From Amaranthus tricolor (taxonomy: Eukaryota > Streptophyta > Magnoliopsida > Caryophyllales > Amaranthaceae), in the NCBI RefSeq assembly GCF_026212465.1, contig NC_080060.1, positions 1,802,635 through 1,866,634 on the forward strand: DNA of 64,000 nucleotides, written 5' to 3'. Made by a program: the position numbers and the translations under genes. Positions 60,201 to 64,000 of this stretch are shown one piece after another; within the stretch, counting starts at the first letter, position 1; each line of letters begins with the position of its first letter. The notes under the pieces are model-generated. The model made no database searches, was not told where the DNA came from, and was given only the letters and a program-made list of their open reading frames with translations.

Positions 60201-60458
60201 AACACAACTTTCGAACAATTTCTCAGATACCACATTTGGGAAATCCGACCCAGCCAGGTTGGATTTCAAACCAGATCGGTGTATATCAGAAGAGTTCTGA
60301 TCACGGATCCGATTACCCCGACTCAAGCTAGCCTTCTCTGGAGTAGTGACGGCGGGACCCACACTATCAGTGTTGTTTCTCTTCTCGTTTAGGGTGGTGA
60401 AGAAAAGTGGTTTCTTTGACTTGAGTGGAGTCGTCAATGGCGATTCTGAAGACTCCAT
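57298..60458 (-). CDS. CDT1: DNA replication licensing factor CDT1, 7 exons
   Basis: Exons, 5' to 3': 60458-60151, 59242-59123, 58871-58637, 58550-57933, 57849-57648, 57556-57466, 57352-57298. All junctions are GT-AG and in phase, giving 542 residues, close to Arabidopsis CDT1a as I recall it. The N-terminus is Ser/Thr-Pro rich (cyclin-kinase type sites). The central CDT1 fold starts about residue 98 (LPEKHEMLCDFFTAMLNSIR, then TDRRFTLHHLAQFKFI). The C-terminal MCM-binding winged helix is at about 428-525 (RRKQMMTQVPRLFDMIRLLF, then LAGNVEIIDRIELEEQIHLL), with the end CSSPDLIRAKLLEA. Role: loads MCM2-7 on origins with ORC and CDC6. Residues about 318-360 hold imperfect TPAKLAS-type repeats. 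An E2F site pair lies 140 bp upstream. Intron 2 contains a MITE. Confidence 0.96.
58137..58262 (-). repeat. Tandem TPAK-type codon repeats inside CDT1
   Basis: Around residues 318-360 the unit STPAKLA recurs about six times with drift (TPAKLAL, TPAKHAS, IPVKLAS, TPAELVS, TPARLMA). In DNA this appears as roughly 24-bp units of AGCAGGTGTTGAAGCAAGTT on the plus strand. Each unit keeps a Ser/Thr-Pro site, a potential kinase target, in a linker between the two folded domains. Confidence 0.8.
58949..59075. mobile_element. MITE of the GAGACGGTCTCA-ended family, copy 6 (CDT1 intron 2)
   Basis: The ends CTTGTATGAGAAGGTCTCAC and GTGAGATGGTCTCATACAAG are near-perfect inverses over about 28 bp. This is the shortest and best-preserved copy in the window. 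It lies wholly inside the 251-bp intron 2. Confidence 0.8.
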
Positions 60459-60585
60459 AGATAATCAGATCAGGAGGAATGTAATTTTAAGATTTGGGGA
60501 TTAAAATGCAAGACAAACAAAGAGGATTGGGAAAATATGGAGGGAAGAAAGAATTAGGGACAATTTATACGATATAGGTGAAGAA

Positions 60586-60640
60586 TTAGGGTTTAATGGC
60601 GGGAAGAATGTTTTCCCGCCAAAAAGAGAATCTTCGCGGG
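60586..60640 (-). promoter_or_regulatory. Inverted pair of E2F sites and a telo-box in the CDT1 promoter
   Basis: GGCGGGAA at 60598-60605 and TTTTCCCGCC at 60611-60620 form an inverted pair of canonical E2F sites (TTTCCCGC), 140-162 bp upstream of the CDT1 start. A telo-box (TTAGGGTTTA, 60587-60596) abuts them, and CTTCGCGGGG at 60631-60640 is a weaker third candidate. CDT1 is an established E2F/RBR target with G1/S expression. The same DNA lies upstream of ATG9, whose start region is about 1.3 kb away. Confidence 0.8.
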
Positions 60641-60719
60641 GGATTTATGGGCTTTTACCTGTTTGGGTTGATTATGTTTGGACTTTGGAGTAACCCGTGT
60701 ATATCACAACATGTTGTTA

Positions 60720-61251
60720 GAAAATTCGAAAAAAAAAAAAATTAATAACTTTAATCAAAAAATAAGTTTTGGTCAAACTTTATTTTCAAAATAAGTGTCT
60801 TTGGCCCCAAAGCTAGGCTCAGTACGTAATCACTGTTACTAACAGCGAGTATAAAGAAATTGTCAAAAAATTTAGTCAAGGGTAAAGTCGTTGTTACTAA
60901 CAACGGCATATGGTTTGACTGGTCAGCTATAAAGTCGCTGTTAGTAACAGCGACATTATGCGTGCCTAAATACTGAACCAAAGGTGAAATGAGAAAGGAG
61001 GAAGAAGACTGCTGTATTTAGGCACGCATAAGGTCGTTATTAATAGGGACTTTATAGTTGACCAGTCAACACATATGTTACTGTTAGTAACAGCGACTTT
61101 AGCTTTGACTAAATTTGTACTCGCTGTTAGTAACAACGATTACAAACCGAGCCTAGCTTTGGGGCAAATAACACTTATTTTGGGAATAAAATTTGGCCAA
61201 AGCTTATGTTTTTTATTAAAGTTATTAAAAAATCTTTTTTTAAAAATTTTC
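60720..61251. mobile_element. Palindrome-bearing Mutator-like MITE, member 3, between CDT1 and ATG9
   Basis: The termini are GAAAATTCG and AAAATTTTC. Long arms pair AATAACTTTAATCAAAAAAT with TTTTTTATTAAAGTTATT, and CCCCAAAGCTAGGCTC with GAGCCTAGCTTTGGGG. Flanking 9-mers ATGTTGTTA (60711-60719) and ATTTTGTTA (61252-61260) differ at one base. Palindromes with the core CTGTTA-N-TAACAG or a variant recur at about 60831, 60888, 60934, 61079 and 61120. An inner inverted repeat (TGCGTGCCTAAATA near 60960, inverted near 61016) makes the whole element fold hierarchically. Confidence 0.88.
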
Positions 61252-61850
61252 ATTTTGTTAAACATTGAATAAAATAGGTTGTTAAACAAAAAAAATCTCC
61301 AAAATAAGTTTCAGAAAATTTTAATTTCTAAATTAAGCGTTTTCATGTTTATGTTTAAAGTTGATTTGTTTACTGTTACTAACAGCGATCAAAAAAATTC
61401 TTTTGATCGCTTTTAGTAACAGCGAATAAAGAGAAATAATATTATAACATTTGAAGGAAAAAAATAAAATACAAACTAGTTGGCTAATATTAATTTTCTA
61501 TGAGCAATAACTAATCAGTATGTCAAATTGAAAATATTGATAAATTAGGTCAAAATATTAATAAATATAATTCTTCTCTCACTAATTAAATTATCAGGTT
61601 GGTCAAAATTTATAAATCTATATCTACATTTATAAAATAGACTAAAACACAAAAACACTTCAAATATAATTAAAAAATAAATTAGTTTTTCGAGATAGAC
61701 CTTCCTCATTAACACGTCTAATCACAAATTGTGTCGAGAGATGGTCTCTCTACATTAGATAACAGTGGATAAATTTGGGATTACAAACCCTTTTTTTTAA
61801 AAAAAAAAAAAAAAATTAATCAGGCTTGGCGATTAGAGCCCACAACAAAC
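61252..61850. other. ATG9 upstream region with a further hairpin
   Basis: At 61372-61427 a large hairpin pairs TGTTACTAACAGCGATCAAA with TTTGATCGCTTTTAGTAACA. It uses the same GTTA-N-TAAC core as the adjacent MITE and is probably a truncated relative. A possible GAGACGG-family end lies at 61722-61760. No gene. Confidence 0.5.
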
Positions 61851-61860
61851 ACTATATATA
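61850..61860 (+). promoter_or_regulatory. Candidate TATA box of ATG9
   Basis: ACTATATATAC lies about 190 bp before the end of the first leader exon. A start near 61885 would fit. Confidence 0.5.
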
Positions 61861-61884
61861 CTCATAGTTAAACCTAAACTGACA

Positions 61885-64000
61885 AAAAATGAAATCTGTT
61901 AAACCCCTAGCTTTCTTCTGCAAACATTGAGAAGTTTTATTTGTTTCGATTAAACAATTATCTTACTATTTTAGTAATCATAATCTTAGTAATATAATAC
62001 AACCATTTTTTGGTATTTGATCCTAACAATTGTTGGGTCTCAGGTAATTTCAATTGTATTATTTTTTCTAAGTTTAGATTTGGGTTTTTGTTTAAATTTA
62101 AATTATGATATTAGGGTTTTAGAGAAGAATATGTTATTTACTTTGATTAAATTATTTTCGATTACCCTTTATTGTTAGAAATTTAAGGATGAAACATTGA
62201 TGGAAATTATGATGGGTGAAATTTTATGGGCTATATGATAAATTGAACAATTTTTAAAGTTTTATGGATTATTATTTAACATTAAAGCTTGAAACTTTGA
62301 TGGAAATTATGGTTAATTGAGTACAAAATTGTAGTTTTTGAGTTGTTAATTATGCTTGTTTTGCTATGGAATAACTTGAATGTTGATACTTGATACCGCA
62401 TTTTTCTCTAATTTGATTTATGGGATGAAATTTCTTGGATTTTAATGGTGAAAGTGGTGTTTAGGGTGGAAAGTTTGGAGCTTTAATAGCTTTGAGCAAT
62501 TGAACATGTTTGTTATGATGATTTTGAAGACTTATATCATCCTAAAGATTACTTGAAGACGTCGAAATTGCATAATTTATTGGTTATTGATATTAGTGTA
62601 ACACAGGTCGCTTTTTAAATTTGTAATTTGCTTAATATGACCTAAAGATAGTTCAAAACTGATTATTATTCTCTTTTGTTGATTTGCGAGCAGATTAACG
62701 AATCATGTGACATTGTTCAGATTCACTAGTTACACAAATTCTTGTATAAGACGGACTCATCGTGAGACATGCCTTATAATCGAGTAAAATAGCCTAATAA
62801 TAAAACCTTTGAGCTTACAGGTTTTTTGTTTTGAGGTTGTCTGGTTATTAGTTTGATTCATCATTTAGATGGTGAACACTTGTCACTACATTGTTTATGA
62901 ATGTTTAGAGTGATGGCTTAGAACATAGACTATCTAAGAAGTTTGTTACTGGAAAGATAGTTTAGAGTGATAGCTAGTAGCCAATTGTCCATATGATCTG
63001 TTTTTTTTGTCAATAGTAGTTGATACTTCTAGTGATTGATACTTAGCAACCATGTTAGAGGATGGCACTGTGATCTTAACATTGAATACCTTGATGTATA
63101 ACGAAATGTCACTGCTTTACGTGTTCAGGGGCGGAGCAAAAATTGAAAAATTTTGAAAGCCCTGTGCAATTTCAAAAATTATGATATAATAAACACTTAA
63201 CATATACTATGTAATTTAATATTTAGGCCCTTAATTTTTTAAAGCCTGTGCGTTTGAACATGCTCAGAACCTCCCCTTTACGTGTCAATTCATTGCTTTT
63301 TTTCTATCGAAATATGTGTCGTTTCTGGCATCTTGATTTGCTTCTATGCACCTTGGTGATCTGACTGACGTCTTGATTTATTTCAGGTCCTTTGCTCGAT
63401 TGTTCAAGCGTTTGTGGGGAATCGACTTGCCATATACGCCTACGTTATATGTTTGCAAATAATGTCGAGTTGGCAATGGGGCAGAAATGCTCTGAGCATA
63501 TTGAAGTGGAAAAGACCGGACGATCCTGAATCTTCAGGTTTAATTGACATTCCTCCTGCGATTGAATTATCCAACCCTGGAAAGGTACCCTATCCCGATA
63601 GCGTAACCCCCTCTTGGCTCCTTAACTCCGAAAGCCGAAAAGTAGAATCTATTTCTGATTTGGACTTGTTTTTTGAAAGGCTATACAACTACTATTGTGA
63701 AAAAGGGCTTTGGTGTGTTATTGTAAAATGGATAGTTGAACTCCTTAGTCTTGCTTTCACAATATGCTTTGCAGGATTTTTCTTACTATATGTTGATTGG
63801 ATTGGTCTCCGTAATGCGAAATGTGGAATAGATGCCGTTAAATCTGGATTCGAACCCTGTGATCTTTCGAAAGAAGCTCTCCATGATCACCCATTAAGCC
63901 CACTTACGCTTTATAAAGCGATTATTCTTGGGGCTTTGTGTGTATTTTCGACATATTGGGTATTCTGTTTTTTAAGGTTTTTTGTGCAGCTAAAAGAGAC
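61885..64000 (+). CDS. ATG9: Autophagy-related protein 9 (ATG9), 5' part, cut by the window edge
   Basis: The leader is split: a first untranslated exon ending TCTCAG at 62043, an intron 62044-63386 (GTAATT...TTTCAG), then the coding exon with its ATG at 63462. The frame stays open to 64000 (179 complete codons). It begins MSSWQWGRNALSILKWKRPD, continues with DLDLFFERLYNYYCEKGLWC, a first membrane segment (about ELLSLAFTICFAGFFLLYVDW), the GLRNAKCGIDAV lumen-side stretch and a second membrane segment (about 149-171, ILGALCVFSTYWVFCFLRFF). This matches plant ATG9 closely. ATG9 is the multi-pass lipid scramblase of autophagosome formation, carried on Golgi-derived vesicles. The rest of the protein lies beyond the window. 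The leader carries an overlapping upstream ATG. Confidence 0.95.
62731..62845. mobile_element. MITE of the GAGACGGTCTCA-ended family, copy 7 (ATG9 leader intron, truncated)
   Basis: The left end CACAAATTCTTGTATAAGACGG then ACTCATCGTGAGACATGCC closely follows the CDT1-intron copy, including the interior AATAGCCTAATAATAAAA. The right end decays after TTTTGAGGTTGTCTGG. Confidence 0.65.
63449..63529 (+). promoter_or_regulatory. Upstream ORF overlapping the ATG9 start codon
   Basis: An ATG 13 bases before the ATG9 start opens a 26-codon frame (MFANNVELAMGQKCSEHIEV...) that overruns the main start in another frame and stops at 63527-63529. It lies in the same leader exon and, unlike a short separate uORF, would divert ribosomes past the main start if used. 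Its context (TTATATGT) is weak, so leaky scanning is likely. Confidence 0.55.

Noticed and set aside
60414..60458. Possible PIP box (QxxIxxFF) at the CDT1 N-terminus for PCNA-coupled turnover
   Set aside because: The LFFTTLNEK stretch has FF but lacks the Gln and spacing of the consensus.

Overview
This window is nuclear DNA of a flowering plant, very probably a eudicot. It is strongly A+T-rich, its genes are split by short GT-AG introns, and its intergenic space is packed with small non-autonomous transposons (TRIMs, MITEs, SINE-like repeats). It holds five protein genes. I rebuilt the exons of three split ones from splice sites and reading phase: an LBD29/LBD16-like LOB-domain factor (minus, 7997-9398, 2 exons), a LONESOME HIGHWAY-like bHLH factor with an upstream ORF (minus, 35387-42494, 10 coding exons) and the replication-licensing factor CDT1 (minus, 57298-60458, 7 exons). 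An intronless PLS-class PPR protein lies between the last two (minus, 54858-56492). The 5' part of the autophagy protein ATG9 runs off the right edge (plus, 63462-64000).

From memory, ATG9, CDT1a and the LHW-like bHLH155 are consecutive loci in Arabidopsis (AT2G31260, AT2G31270, AT2G31280), and LBD14 is close by (AT2G31310). The gene order here therefore looks like an old conserved block expanded by transposons, with a PPR gene lying inside it.

Left part (1-31000): one gene in a transposon graveyard. Three copies of a TRIM with LTRs of about 72 bp sit here, two of them with perfect 5-bp target-site duplications. A second TRIM with 170-bp LTRs, MULE-, hAT-, CACTA- and Stowaway-like MITEs and two minisatellite-bearing repeats are also present. 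Middle: a snoRNA cluster at 31.37-32.05 kb reads C/D, H/ACA, C/D, H/ACA. Its two C/D guides match the two rRNA sites that yeast snR51 serves alone. A broken 2-oxoglutarate dioxygenase remnant follows at 34.7 kb. At 45.5-47.8 kb a Cassandra TRIM, whose LTRs carry 5S rRNA-like sequence, is nested in a solo-LTR-like element.

Right part (53-64 kb): the PPR gene, then CDT1 and ATG9 diverging from a 1.4-kb shared region. That region carries an inverted pair of E2F sites on the CDT1 side and a foldback transposon. Three such foldback elements (34.0, 53.4 and 60.7 kb) share GAAAATT termini, 9-bp target duplications, long inverted repeats and an inner array of palindromes centred on GTTA-N-TAAC. I consider this family and the snoRNA cluster the most noteworthy content.
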